Position numbers and translations under genes: made by a program. From assembly GCF_003610295.1 (NCBI RefSeq), contig NZ_RAPV01000001.1:4898001-4962000 (forward strand): a stretch of DNA of 64,000 bases, in the 5' to 3' direction. Below the pieces are notes generated by a model. That model worked only from the letters and a program-made list of their open reading frames with translations, was not told where the DNA came from and did no database searches. Below are positions 27,841 through 35,536 of the stretch, piece by piece. The DNA comes from Paraburkholderia sp. BL23I1N1 (GTDB taxonomy: Bacteria > Pseudomonadota > Gammaproteobacteria > Burkholderiales > Burkholderiaceae). Positions within the stretch are counted from its first letter, which is position 1, and every line of letters begins with the position of its first letter.

Positions 27841-29615
27841 ACGCTCACCAGCGGCCCGGGGTTCTTCAGATACTGCGTGCGGATCGCGCGCGCCGACCAA
27901 TAGGCGAGCGCGGCAACGAGGCCGGTCGGGTTGTAGCCGATGCCTTGCGGGAACGCCGACGCACCCATGACGAACACGTTGTGCACGTCCCAGCTTTGCA
28001 GATAACGGTTCAGCACACTGGTTTTCGGATCGGTGCCCATGATCGCGCCGCCGACGAGGTGAGTCGTCTGATAGCGGCGCGAATCGAAGTGCGCGCCGAA
28101 TTCACGCGTATAGACGTTGATGGTCTTCGATCCCATCTGCTGCGCAATCTTGTGCATCTGTCCGGTGACGTAGCGCGCCATCTTGATGTCGTTGTCCTTC
28201 CAGTCGAAGGTCATGCGCAACAGCGGCTGGCCGTATGAATCGCGATAGGTCGGATCGAGGTCGAGAAACACGTCGCGATACGACATGTTGGAGCCGTGCG
28301 CGTCCATCGAAATCGTGTGCGCGTAATGGTCCTTTACCGATTTCTTCCAGTCCACCCCCCAGTTCGGCGTGCCCGGCGGGGTCGCGATCCCGCTGATCGG
28401 TTTGGTGCCCGCCTGGTTCACCCACAACGGCGAGCCGCCGACAAAGCCGAGTGGACCGTGATCGAAGTTGTCGGCATTGAAGTCGTCGACGGCGACGCCG
28501 TTGCCGCCTGCGCCGATGAACGGATTCGTAAAGGTGTCCTTGTCGAAGAACGCGGTGATCGTGGAGAGGTTCTGATACGCGAAGTTGCGGCCGACCACGC
28601 CTTCGCCGGAGATCGGGTCGTACGGCTTGCCGATGCCCGACAGCAGAAGCAGATGGACGTTGTGATACTGGAACGCCGCGACGATCACGAGATCGGCGGG
28701 CTGAAACACTTCGTTGCCCGCCGGATCGACATACGTCACGCCCTCGGCGCGTTTTTTCGTGTCGTCGAGTTCGACGCGCAGCACGTGGCAACGCGAGCGC
28801 AGTTCGAAGTTCGGCAACTGCTTCAGCGCTGGCAGGATGTTCAGATTCGGCGATGCCTTCGAGTACATGTAGCACGCGTAGCCGCTGCAGAATCCGCAGA
28901 AGTTGCACGATCCCATCTGCACGCCGTACGGGTTCGTGTAGGGACCCGACGTATTCGCGGAAGGCAGGCGGTACGGGTGCAGCCCGATCTCGCGCGCCGC
29001 CTTGCCGAAGCGCTCGGCCGAGTACGTGTTCAATTGCGCGGCAAGCGGAAAGTTGTCGCTGCGCGGCGCTTCGAATACGTTGCCGTCGCCCACCACCTTG
29101 CCGTTGACCTTATACGCCTGGCCCGAGGTGCCGAACACTTTCTCGGCGAAGTCGAAATGCGGTTCGAGTTCGTCGTAACTGACGCCGTAATCCTGGATCG
29201 TCATGCCTTCCGGAATGAAGCGCTTGCCGTAGCGTTCTTCGTAGTGGCTCTTCAACCGCAGCTCTTCCGGCGTGATGCGGAAATGCACGCCCGACCAATG
29301 CAGCCCCGCGCCACCAACACCTTCGCCCGGCAGGAACGCCGCAAGCTGCCGATAGGGCAGCGCCGTATCGCCGACGTTATGACGGATCGACACGGTGGTC
29401 TTGGAGAGATCGAGGAACAGCTTCTTGCGGACGTTGTAGGTCAGCTCGTCGATCGTGTTCGGATACGCGCCGTCCGGATAGGTGTCGCGATACTCGCCGC
29501 GTTCGAGCGCGACCACGTTGAGGCCGGCCTCGGTGAGTTCCTTCGCGAGGATCGCGCCGGTCCAGCCGAAGCCGACGATGACCGCGTCGACGTGCGGTTT
29601 GGTTTGGGTGCTCAT
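27837..29615 (-). CDS. GMC-family flavoprotein, gluconate 2-dehydrogenase-like large subunit
   Basis: 592 residues. The FAD-binding N-terminus VIVGFGWTGAILAKELTEAG is followed by GGAGLHWSGVHFRITPEEL. A Cys-rich patch MGSCNFCGFCSGYACYMYSK is typical of membrane-bound gluconate/2-ketogluconate/sorbitol dehydrogenases and may bind an Fe-S cluster. The C-terminal active-site part reads HLVGGAIMGTDPKTSVLNRY and GASAFPQGIGYNPTG. It oxidises a sugar acid or polyol in the periplasm. The start ATG shares a base with the stop of the gene before it (TGATG at 29613-29617). The exact substrate is not readable; gluconate or 2-ketogluconate is most likely given the operator upstream. Confidence 0.92.
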   Translation of the reverse strand: MSTQTKPHVDAVIVGFGWTGAILAKELTEAGLNVVALERGEYRDTYPDGAYPNTIDELTYNVRKKLFLDLSKTTVSIRHNVGDTALPYRQLAAFLPGEGVGGAGLHWSGVHFRITPEELRLKSHYEERYGKRFIPEGMTIQDYGVSYDELEPHFDFAEKVFGTSGQAYKVNGKVVGDGNVFEAPRSDNFPLAAQLNTYSAERFGKAAREIGLHPYRLPSANTSGPYTNPYGVQMGSCNFCGFCSGYACYMYSKASPNLNILPALKQLPNFELRSRCHVLRVELDDTKKRAEGVTYVDPAGNEVFQPADLVIVAAFQYHNVHLLLLSGIGKPYDPISGEGVVGRNFAYQNLSTITAFFDKDTFTNPFIGAGGNGVAVDDFNADNFDHGPLGFVGGSPLWVNQAGTKPISGIATPPGTPNWGVDWKKSVKDHYAHTISMDAHGSNMSYRDVFLDLDPTYRDSYGQPLLRMTFDWKDNDIKMARYVTGQMHKIAQQMGSKTINVYTREFGAHFDSRRYQTTHLVGGAIMGTDPKTSVLNRYLQSWDVHNVFVMGASAFPQGIGYNPTGLVAALAYWSARAIRTQYLKNPGPLVSV

Positions 29616-30346
29616 CAGGTGCGCTTTCCTTGAATCGACACAGGGCCATACGGATAGGCCTCGCCGTTCTGATTGACGAAGTCCATGAAATCGGCACGCG
29701 CGCCGGGGAAGCCGATCATCTTCCAGCCGCCCATGTCGCGATTGCCGCCGTGGATCGGGTCGCAGAAGTAGCCTTCGCGGGTGTTTTGCAGCAACTGGCC
29801 GAAGAAGACAGCGGCCGGGACGTCAGCGAGATCGATCTTGCCGGTCTCGAGCGCGGCGAGCACGGTGTCGCGCGTGGTCGCGTCGAGGGCGTCGAACGGA
29901 TGCGAGTAGGTCTTCGTGCAGTACGCGTTTACCGCGGCGATGCCGAGCCGGTACAGATCGCGCGGCACGAGCTTCAACTGATAACCGAGTTCCGGCACGC
30001 CTTGCGTAAACGGTGCCTGCATGTACCAGAGCGCGCCGTGCGCGTACGGCGTGTCCATCTGCCGGTCGATGAATTCGGGCACGCCGGCTTCGAGCGCGCC
30101 CGGGCCTTCGCTGTCCGCCGGAATCAGACGATCGACTGCCGCGTGGACGAAGGCCCATTCCTTTGCGTCGAAGAAATGCGGCTTGTAGTCGGCGCCGGAG
30201 GCCTGGCCCGCGGAGGCGGCGCCGTTCGAGCCCTGAGCGGTGGTGGCGGATTGCTTGACTTCGCAGCCGGCGAGGGTCCCGACGGGAACCAGCGTGACGG
30301 CCGTGCGTAAGAAGCCGCGGCGAGAGGTGAGAGGAGATTGAGCCAT
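29615..30346 (-). CDS. Gluconate 2-dehydrogenase subunit 3-like (Tat-exported small subunit)
   Basis: 243 residues. The twin-arginine signal SRRGFLRTAVTLVPVGTLAG leads to a Cys that could also be lipidated. The mature part has DYKPHFFDAKEWAFVHAAVD, RLIPADSEGPGALEAGVPEF and the end block GGNRDMGGWKMIGFPGARAD, all typical of the small subunit. It is the first gene of the operon and is thought to carry the flavoprotein through the Tat pathway. A symmetrical site at 30421-30434 lies 75 bases upstream. Confidence 0.92.
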   Translation of the reverse strand: MAQSPLTSRRGFLRTAVTLVPVGTLAGCEVKQSATTAQGSNGAASAGQASGADYKPHFFDAKEWAFVHAAVDRLIPADSEGPGALEAGVPEFIDRQMDTPYAHGALWYMQAPFTQGVPELGYQLKLVPRDLYRLGIAAVNAYCTKTYSHPFDALDATTRDTVLAALETGKIDLADVPAAVFFGQLLQNTREGYFCDPIHGGNRDMGGWKMIGFPGARADFMDFVNQNGEAYPYGPVSIQGKRT

Positions 30347-30420
30347 GTTGTTCGTTATCGCGAGATGAGAGCGCGCCAGGGCGCCCGCGGGCTGTCGTCG
30401 GATTTCGGCGTCATGGTAAA

Positions 30421-30434
30421 TGGAACCGGTTCCA
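30421..30434. promoter_or_regulatory. Perfect 14-bp palindrome, PtxS/GntR-like LacI-family operator
   Basis: TGGAACCGGTTCCA is a perfect palindrome with a central CG. It is one symmetrical base pair away from the published Pseudomonas PtxS site TGAAACCGGTTTCA, which controls 2-ketogluconate and gluconate-dehydrogenase genes. It stands directly upstream of the dehydrogenase operon. The regulator is not in this window unless the LacI protein at 36323 also acts here, which its own different sites argue against. Confidence 0.7.
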
Positions 30435-30595
30435 AAGTCTTTTTACTTTTTTACAATAAGCTGTTTCCTGAAGTGATTAAATGCCGGTTTGAGAGAAAAA
30501 TCGCTTTTAAATCATAGGTGTTTTTCGGGCTTTCTGGCCTGCGGGCGGCCTGAGTAGCGCGGTGTGAAACTGACGCGAAAAAGCGACGTTTATGG

Positions 30596-30862
30596 ATGCG
30601 TCCTGGAAGGGAAGCTTTTGCGGCGACACGCCGTGGCGACGAAGCCTGGGCCTATCGCAATGTGTGCCCGCATTTTTCGATTGCGCTGAACTACGAACCC
30701 AACACGTTCTGGGCCTACGACGCCGAATTGCTGATGTGCGCGCATCACAGCGCGATGTTCCGCTTCGAAGACGGCCAGTGCGTCGACGGCCCGTGTCAGG
30801 GCGCGGCGCTCACGCCGGTCGTTATTCGCATCGAGCAACGAAAAATATTCAATAGCGATTGA
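30596..30862 (+). pseudogene. Rieske [2Fe-2S] protein fragment
   Basis: 88 residues from ATG 30596. Both cluster halves are present, CPHFS (C-x-H) and CAHHS (C-x2-H), followed by FRFEDGQCVDGPCQGAALTPV, a normal C-terminal half of a small Rieske protein. The expected first 20-25 residues are missing: upstream sequence in this frame reaches a stop at 30551 without a good start or ribosome-binding site, and the beginning of a related reading can be seen in another frame (GTG 30564). It is probably a truncated or frameshifted relic, isolated between two operons. A short functional ferredoxin is less likely. Confidence 0.6.
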
Positions 30863-30967
30863 ACGGCGTGGCCGAAGCTGTGAGGATGCAATCGGTTGCG
30901 CGGTCAACGCACACATCGCCATTCCATTTGCCCGTGTAATCAGGGTTAACTATGCCATCTTAAAGCT

Positions 30968-30996
30968 TTGACATCGGTATACTTGCAATTTATTAT
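30968..30996 (+). promoter_or_regulatory. Sigma-70-like promoter of the intradiol dioxygenase operon
   Basis: TTGACA at 30968-30973 and TATTAT at 30991-30996 with 17 bases between, close to consensus. The dioxygenase GTG is 30 bases after the -10 box. The palindrome at 30995-31010 overlaps the -10 box and the expected start point. Confidence 0.75.
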
Positions 30997-31010
30997 GCAA
31001 ACGATTGCAT
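30995..31010. promoter_or_regulatory. LacI-family operator copy 1 (dioxygenase operon)
   Basis: ATGCAAACGATTGCAT, a 16-bp palindrome with one mismatched symmetrical pair and a central CG, overlapping the -10 element. It is the same type as the sites at 37518, 37609 and 42729. Repression by blocking RNA polymerase is the inferred mode. Confidence 0.7.
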
Positions 31011-31025
31011 TGATGGAGGTGACCT

Positions 31026-31940
31026 GTGGAAGATTCAAGCTATCTGAAAAACACCGTCGACGACGCCGCTTCGATCACCGCGGTTGTCAAGGCGGCAATG
31101 AGCGAGACCGACAATCCCCGGCTCAAGGAGATTCTCGACGCGCTAGTGGAGCATGGTCATGCTTTCCTGAAGCAGGTGAAGCTGACCGACGAGGAGTTCG
31201 AAAAGGGCCTGGATTTCGTGCGGACCGTCGGCCTGGCTTGCAACGACAAGCACAATGAAGTCGTCCTGCTCGCCGACGTGCTGGGTCTTTCGACGCTGGT
31301 TACGTTGCTGAACAACTCGGACGCCAGCGGCCGCACGCCGGGCGCCCTGTTGGGACCGTTCTACCGGGGCGACTCGCCGCAGTACGCGAATGGTGGATGC
31401 ATCGCCTGCGCGAACTCACCCGGCTCCCCGCTGTTCGTGAACGGCCGCGTGCTCAACACCCAGGGCGAGCCGGTTGCCAACGCCAAGGTCGACGTCTGGC
31501 AGGCTTCGCCGGTCGGCCTGTACGAAAACCAGGACTCGAGCCAGCCCGACATGAACCTGCGCGGGCACTTCTACACCGACAGCGAGGGGCGCTTCACGTG
31601 CAGGAGCGTGCGTCCTGCGGGCTACCCCGTGCCCACCGACGGGCCGGTCGGCGTGCTGCTCGAAAAGCAGAATCGCCACCCGTTCCGGCCGGCGCATCTG
31701 CACTTCGTCATCATCGCGGAAGGCTACGCAACGCTGGTCTCGCAAGTATTCGCCGACGACTCGGAGCATCTGAATTCAGACGTCGTGTTCGGTGTCAACC
31801 GCAGCCTCGTCGGCACGTTCGAGCGCCACGATTCCGGCACGGGTCCAGAGCGAGACGTAGACCGGCTCTACTACACACTCGACTACGACTTCGTTCTTGC
31901 CGAAGGAACGCCGACCTACCCAACTCCCCCCATCAAGTAA
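31026..31940 (+). CDS. Intradiol ring-cleavage dioxygenase, hydroxyquinol 1,2-dioxygenase-like
   Basis: 304 residues from GTG 31026 behind GGAGGTG. The N-terminal helical dimerisation domain (about 1-105, with VRTVGLACNDKHNEVVLLAD) is followed by the catalytic beta-domain. The Fe(III) ligands can be read as Tyr166 (PVGLYEN), Tyr200 (AGYPVPTDGPVG), His224 and His226 (RPAHLHF). ALLGPFYRGDSP is also conserved. Overall layout is nearer to hydroxyquinol 1,2-dioxygenase than to catechol or protocatechuate 3,4-dioxygenase. It cleaves between two hydroxyls to a muconate or maleylacetate. It is the first gene of an operon with SDR, BKACE and others. No maleylacetate reductase is seen nearby, so the downstream route may be unusual. 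Confidence 0.85.
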   Translation: MEDSSYLKNTVDDAASITAVVKAAMSETDNPRLKEILDALVEHGHAFLKQVKLTDEEFEKGLDFVRTVGLACNDKHNEVVLLADVLGLSTLVTLLNNSDASGRTPGALLGPFYRGDSPQYANGGCIACANSPGSPLFVNGRVLNTQGEPVANAKVDVWQASPVGLYENQDSSQPDMNLRGHFYTDSEGRFTCRSVRPAGYPVPTDGPVGVLLEKQNRHPFRPAHLHFVIIAEGYATLVSQVFADDSEHLNSDVVFGVNRSLVGTFERHDSGTGPERDVDRLYYTLDYDFVLAEGTPTYPTPPIK

Positions 31941-31954
31941 AGAAGAGGTCTCAC

Positions 31955-32705
31955 GTGTCCAACACACTTGCAGGGAAGGTTGCGGTCATCCTGGGCGGAA
32001 CCGGCGGTATCGGCGCCGCTGCAGCTCACCGTCTTGGGCAAGCCGGCGCCCGCGTCGTGGTGGTGGGTCAGCGCGACCTGGCCCGGGCGCAGCGCGTGGC
32101 CAGCGATTTGCCGGGCGAGGGCCATAGCGCGGCGCTTGCCTCCATTACCGAGAGCGAGAGCCTGAACGCGCTGGCAACGCTGGGTGCGCGACCGGTATGG
32201 CCGCGCGGACATTCTTGTGAACACAGCGGGCTTCACCCAGCCCGTCAAGCATGCCGATCTGAATGCGCTCACCGACGAATTGATTGACGAGATTCTGAAG
32301 GTCAACTGGCGTGGGCAATTCGCGGCCATCCGCGCTTTTCGCGAACTGCTCGATGCGTCGGGAGACGGCCTCGTCGTTAACGTTTCATCGATTTCCGGCA
32401 CCACGGGTGTGGGCAGCAACATCGCCTACTGCGCGGCCAAAGCCGGGCTCGATGTGATGGCGGCGTCGCTTGGCCGCGCGCTTGCACCTCGCATTCGTGT
32501 CCTGAACGTGTCTCCGGGAGTGGTCGATACCTCGTTCGTTCCCGGCCGTGGCGACGACTTCAACGAGAAGGTGGCCGCCACCACGCCGCTCGGCCGCATT
32601 GGAACGACGGACGATATCGCGGCGGCGATCGAGGCGTGCGCCACTCATCTGACATTCAGCACTGGGGTGACCATCGTCGTGGACGGTGGCCGTCGCCTGA
32701 ACTAG
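31955..32705 (+). pseudogene. Short-chain dehydrogenase/reductase, +1 frameshift
   Basis: GTG 31955 follows AAGAAGAGG. The first frame has the cofactor site VAVILGGTGGIGAAAAHRLG and RVVVVGQRDLARAQ. It runs to about 32182 and then turns into non-homologous sequence. From 32184 another frame continues the family: DRYGRADILVNTAGFTQPV, VVNVSSISGTTGVGSNIAYC, a YCAAKAG Tyr-Lys pair and LNVSPGVVDTSF to 32705. Removing one G from the GGG at 32182-32184 joins them into a normal about 249-residue SDR. It lies between dioxygenase and BKACE genes and would reduce or oxidise a pathway intermediate. Confidence 0.82.
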
Positions 32706-32722
32706 TTGCAGCGAGGCTCAAC

Positions 32723-33604
32723 ATGCATTCCCGCAAGACCATCATCACCTGCGCTGTAACAGGCAATATCACCAAACCGGAACAGCATCCGGGGCTGCCG
32801 ATCACACCGGCGCAGATCGCGACCGCTTCGCTCGATGCCGCGCGCGCCGGCGCGGCCGCCGTTCACATCCACGTGCGGGATCCCGAAACAGGGCGGCCCT
32901 CGATGGATGTGGCGCTTTACCGGGAAGTCATCGAGCGCATCCGCGCGGTGAATGCCGATCTCATCATCAACCTGACCACGGGCCCGGGTGGCCGCTTTAT
33001 TCCCAGCGACGAGGACCCCAGAGTCGCGGCGCCGGGCACCACCTTGCTGCCGCCGGAAAGGCGCGTCGAGCATATTCTCGAACTCAGGCCGGACATCTGC
33101 AGTCTCGACCTGAACACGATGAACTCCGGTGGCGACGTTGTCATCAATACACCTAAGAATGTCACGCGCATGGCCAACGTCATCCGCGAGGCGGGCGTCA
33201 AGCCCGAGCTTGAGATTTTCGACTCCGGTGATCTGCATCTCGCGTTGGACCTGATCAAAGACGGCGTGCTCGACGGGCCAGGGCTTTGGACCCTTGTGAT
33301 GGGCGTCAAGTACGGTTTCTCGGCCAGTCCGGAAACGCTGCTCTACGCACGTAACCTGCTGCCCCGTGAGGCCGTGTGGTCGGCCTTCGGTGTCGGCCGG
33401 TTCGAATTCCCGATCGCCGCCCAGGCATGGTTGGCGGGCGGCCACGTGCGCGTCGGACTTGAAGACAACATTTACATCGCCAAGGGCGTGCTCGCCGAAA
33501 GCAATGCGGAGCTGGTCATGCGTGCTCGCGACATCGTGTATTCGCTGGGCGGTGAATTGGCGACCAGCCAGGAAGCGCGCGAGCTTCTGGGCTTGAACCG
33601 ATGA
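32723..33604 (+). CDS. BKACE-family (DUF849) beta-keto acid cleavage enzyme
   Basis: 293 residues from ATG 32723. It begins RKTIITCAVTGNITKPEQHP. The zinc-binding HIH (His48, His50, in AAAVHIHVRDPETGRPS) is followed by LIINLTTGPGGRF, CSLDLNTMNSGGD and PELEIFDSGDL. BKACE enzymes (named for the 3-keto-5-aminohexanoate cleavage enzyme Kce) exchange acetyl-CoA with a beta-keto acid, giving acetoacetate and a new acyl-CoA. In a ring-cleavage operon the likely substrate is a beta-keto acid formed after the dioxygenase and SDR steps. Its stop overlaps the start of the next gene (ATGA at 33601-33604). Confidence 0.9.
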   Translation: MHSRKTIITCAVTGNITKPEQHPGLPITPAQIATASLDAARAGAAAVHIHVRDPETGRPSMDVALYREVIERIRAVNADLIINLTTGPGGRFIPSDEDPRVAAPGTTLLPPERRVEHILELRPDICSLDLNTMNSGGDVVINTPKNVTRMANVIREAGVKPELEIFDSGDLHLALDLIKDGVLDGPGLWTLVMGVKYGFSASPETLLYARNLLPREAVWSAFGVGRFEFPIAAQAWLAGGHVRVGLEDNIYIAKGVLAESNAELVMRARDIVYSLGGELATSQEARELLGLNR

Positions 33605-34141
33605 GCGCTATTCAGGACGCGTCGGTATTCGGCGTGCCGAAGGTGGATCCGAGCGTCTACATCGCCCATGGCACGACGCTGGTCGGCGACGTGAGCATCG
33701 GCGGTCAGTCGTCCGTTTGGTTCAACTGCGTGCTGCGCGGAGACGTCCGGGAAATTGTGATCGGCATGCGCACGAATATTCAGGACGGCACGGTCATTCA
33801 CGGCACCACCAACGGTCTGCCCGTGATCATCGGCGACGACGTGACGGTTGGCCATGGCGCGATTTTGCATGCCTGCACGATTGAAGATACGGGGTTTGTC
33901 GGGTTCGGCGCACGCGTACTCGATGGAGCAGTCGTCAGGTCAGGCGGCATGCTGGCCGCGGGGGCGGTTCTCACGCCTCGCAAGGTGGTGGGGTACCGGT
34001 GAGTTGTGGGCGGGGAACCCGGCGCGTCTGTTGCGCACGCTGAACGACGAAGAATTCGAGGGAATGGCAGCCTCGGCTGCCCGCTACGTGGCACTCGCCG
34101 AGCGTTACAGAACGGCTCGGCCTGTCATCTTGACCTTTTAG
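33601..34141 (+). pseudogene. Gamma-carbonic-anhydrase-like hexapeptide protein, +1 frameshift
   Basis: ATG 33601 overlaps the BKACE stop. Left-handed beta-helix repeats are visible (VYIAHGTTLVGDVSIGGQSS, VWFNCVLRGDVREIVIG), with the three expected zinc histidines His67, His85 and His90. The frame ends early at TGA 34000-34002. The homologous C-terminal helix continues in another frame as TGELWAGNPARLLRTLNDEE and ends at TAG 34141. The G4 run at 33990-33993 has one G too many. Intact length would be about 179 residues. The family includes PaaY/CaiE-type thioesterases and carbonic anhydrases; the role here could be CoA-thioester clean-up. The shortened form still holds the metal site. Confidence 0.8.
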
Positions 34142-34151
34142 GAAATAACAA

Positions 34152-35129
34152 ATGAAAACAGTTCGTGTATTGGAAAAGAGCGCCGGTATCGATTCGCTTG
34201 ATCTGCATATTGGCGCGCAAGACGCGCCGGACGTCGACTTTGCCGAGTGCCTCGTACGCGTGGTGAGTGCCGCGGTGAATCCGAGCGACGTCAAGGCCGT
34301 GCTGGGCTTCATGCCGCATGCGGTGTGGCCGCGCACGCCGGGTCGGGATTACGCCGGCATCGTTGTCGAGGGGCCGCAGGAGATGCTCGGCAAGGAAGTG
34401 TGGGGCAGCGGCGGCGAACTGGGTATCCGGCGTGACGGCACGCACGCCGGCTATCTCGCGGTGCCCTTGGGCAGCGTGCGCGTCAAGCCAGAAAATCTGA
34501 CCATGGAGGAGGCGGGTGCGATCGGCGTCCCTTTCGTTACCGCTTTTGAAGGGCTGCAAAGGGCGGGCGGCGTGGAACAAGGCGACGTTGTCCTCGTGCT
34601 CGGTGCAAACGGGAAGGTGGGGCAGGCCGCGATACAGTTGGCGACCCGGGCTGGAGCGAAGGTGTTGGGTGTCGAGCGCACGAATCAACCGTACATCGGC
34701 CATGCGAACGCCGAGGTCACCATGATCGACGCCTCGTCGCAAGACATCGACGGGGTAGTGCGTCAATTGACGAATGGCCATGGTGCGGACATCGTGTACA
34801 ACACAGTTGGCAGTCCGTACTTCGAGAAGGCCAATCAGGCTATGGCGGTGCGAGGAACGCAGATTTTCATCTCCACGATTGAACGCCCGGTGCCGTTTGA
34901 CATCTTTACGTTCTATCGGGGGCAGCATACCTACGTCGGCATCGACACGCTCGCACTCGACAGCACGGAAGGCGCGCTCATTCTCGATGCGTTGTTGCCG
35001 GCTTTCGAACGTGGCACGTTAAAGCCGTTTCCCATCGTCGACGATTTCGTATTCGATCTCTCCGACGCGGCGCTCGCCTATCAGGCCGTTTTCCGCGGGG
35101 CGGCTAACCGGGTTCTGCTCAAGCCATGA
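34152..35129 (+). CDS. MDR-superfamily zinc-independent quinone-oxidoreductase-like dehydrogenase
   Basis: 325 residues with AGGAAATAACAA before ATG 34152. The GroES-like domain (about 25-120) has VVSAAVNPSDVKAVLGFMP and PGRDYAGIVVEG. The nucleotide-binding domain (about 125-280) has VVLVLGANGKVGQAAIQLA. The catalytic-zinc Cys/His set of alcohol dehydrogenases is not present, so it fits the quinone-reductase/enoyl-reductase branch. It may reduce a double bond of the ring-cleavage product, taking the place of a maleylacetate reductase; that is inference. It overlaps the next gene by ATGA. Confidence 0.85.
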   Translation: MKTVRVLEKSAGIDSLDLHIGAQDAPDVDFAECLVRVVSAAVNPSDVKAVLGFMPHAVWPRTPGRDYAGIVVEGPQEMLGKEVWGSGGELGIRRDGTHAGYLAVPLGSVRVKPENLTMEEAGAIGVPFVTAFEGLQRAGGVEQGDVVLVLGANGKVGQAAIQLATRAGAKVLGVERTNQPYIGHANAEVTMIDASSQDIDGVVRQLTNGHGADIVYNTVGSPYFEKANQAMAVRGTQIFISTIERPVPFDIFTFYRGQHTYVGIDTLALDSTEGALILDALLPAFERGTLKPFPIVDDFVFDLSDAALAYQAVFRGAANRVLLKP

Positions 35130-35476
35130 ACATCACCCGCTTCGAAGAGGCACCCGAATATTTCCCGCCCAATCACTTTTCGATGCGGTGCGTCCGGCTT
35201 CAAGGTCATGAAGCCGGACCGGCAGAGTCGCTGTGGCTAGGCGTTTCGACAATAGAGCAGGGCGGCTACACGACATCGAGTGCGTCGCCCGTTGAAAAGC
35301 ACTATGTGGTGCTGGAAGGCGAAGTCACTGTGACGACCGACGATGGCGAGGCTGTTCTCGCGGCCTTCGATTCGTGCCACATTGCGCCGGGCGAACGGCG
35401 TGCATTGCACAACCGTTCCCGCGAGCCGGCGAAGATTCTGCTTGCCATGCCGTTTCTGCGGCCCGAGCACACCTGA
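35126..35476 (+). CDS. Small cupin-domain protein
   Basis: 116 residues, ATG 35126 overlapping the MDR stop. The single cupin barrel has motif 1 around TTSSASPVEKHYVVLEGEV and motif 2 around FDSCHIAPGERRALHNRS. Only some of the usual metal His residues are present (HYVV, CHIAPGE, LHN). It may be an isomerase, lactonase or ligand-binding protein acting on a pathway intermediate. Its position as the last enzyme-like gene before an AraC regulator suggests a helper step. Confidence 0.8.
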   Translation: MNITRFEEAPEYFPPNHFSMRCVRLQGHEAGPAESLWLGVSTIEQGGYTTSSASPVEKHYVVLEGEVTVTTDDGEAVLAAFDSCHIAPGERRALHNRSREPAKILLAMPFLRPEHT

Positions 35477-35536
35477 TGAGACGACGGCAGTGATGACCGC
35501 CCGCGTGCTTTCCGTGGCGGCCCGCAAAGGTTGCGC

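Noticed and set aside
28296..29633. 445-codon plus-strand frame opposite the flavoprotein gene
   Set aside because: Fully antisense to a clear GMC flavoprotein with motifs along its whole length.
33601..34002. Truly shorter carbonic-anhydrase-like variant
   Set aside because: The lost C-terminus is present in the next frame with full similarity to the family pattern, so a frameshift is simpler.
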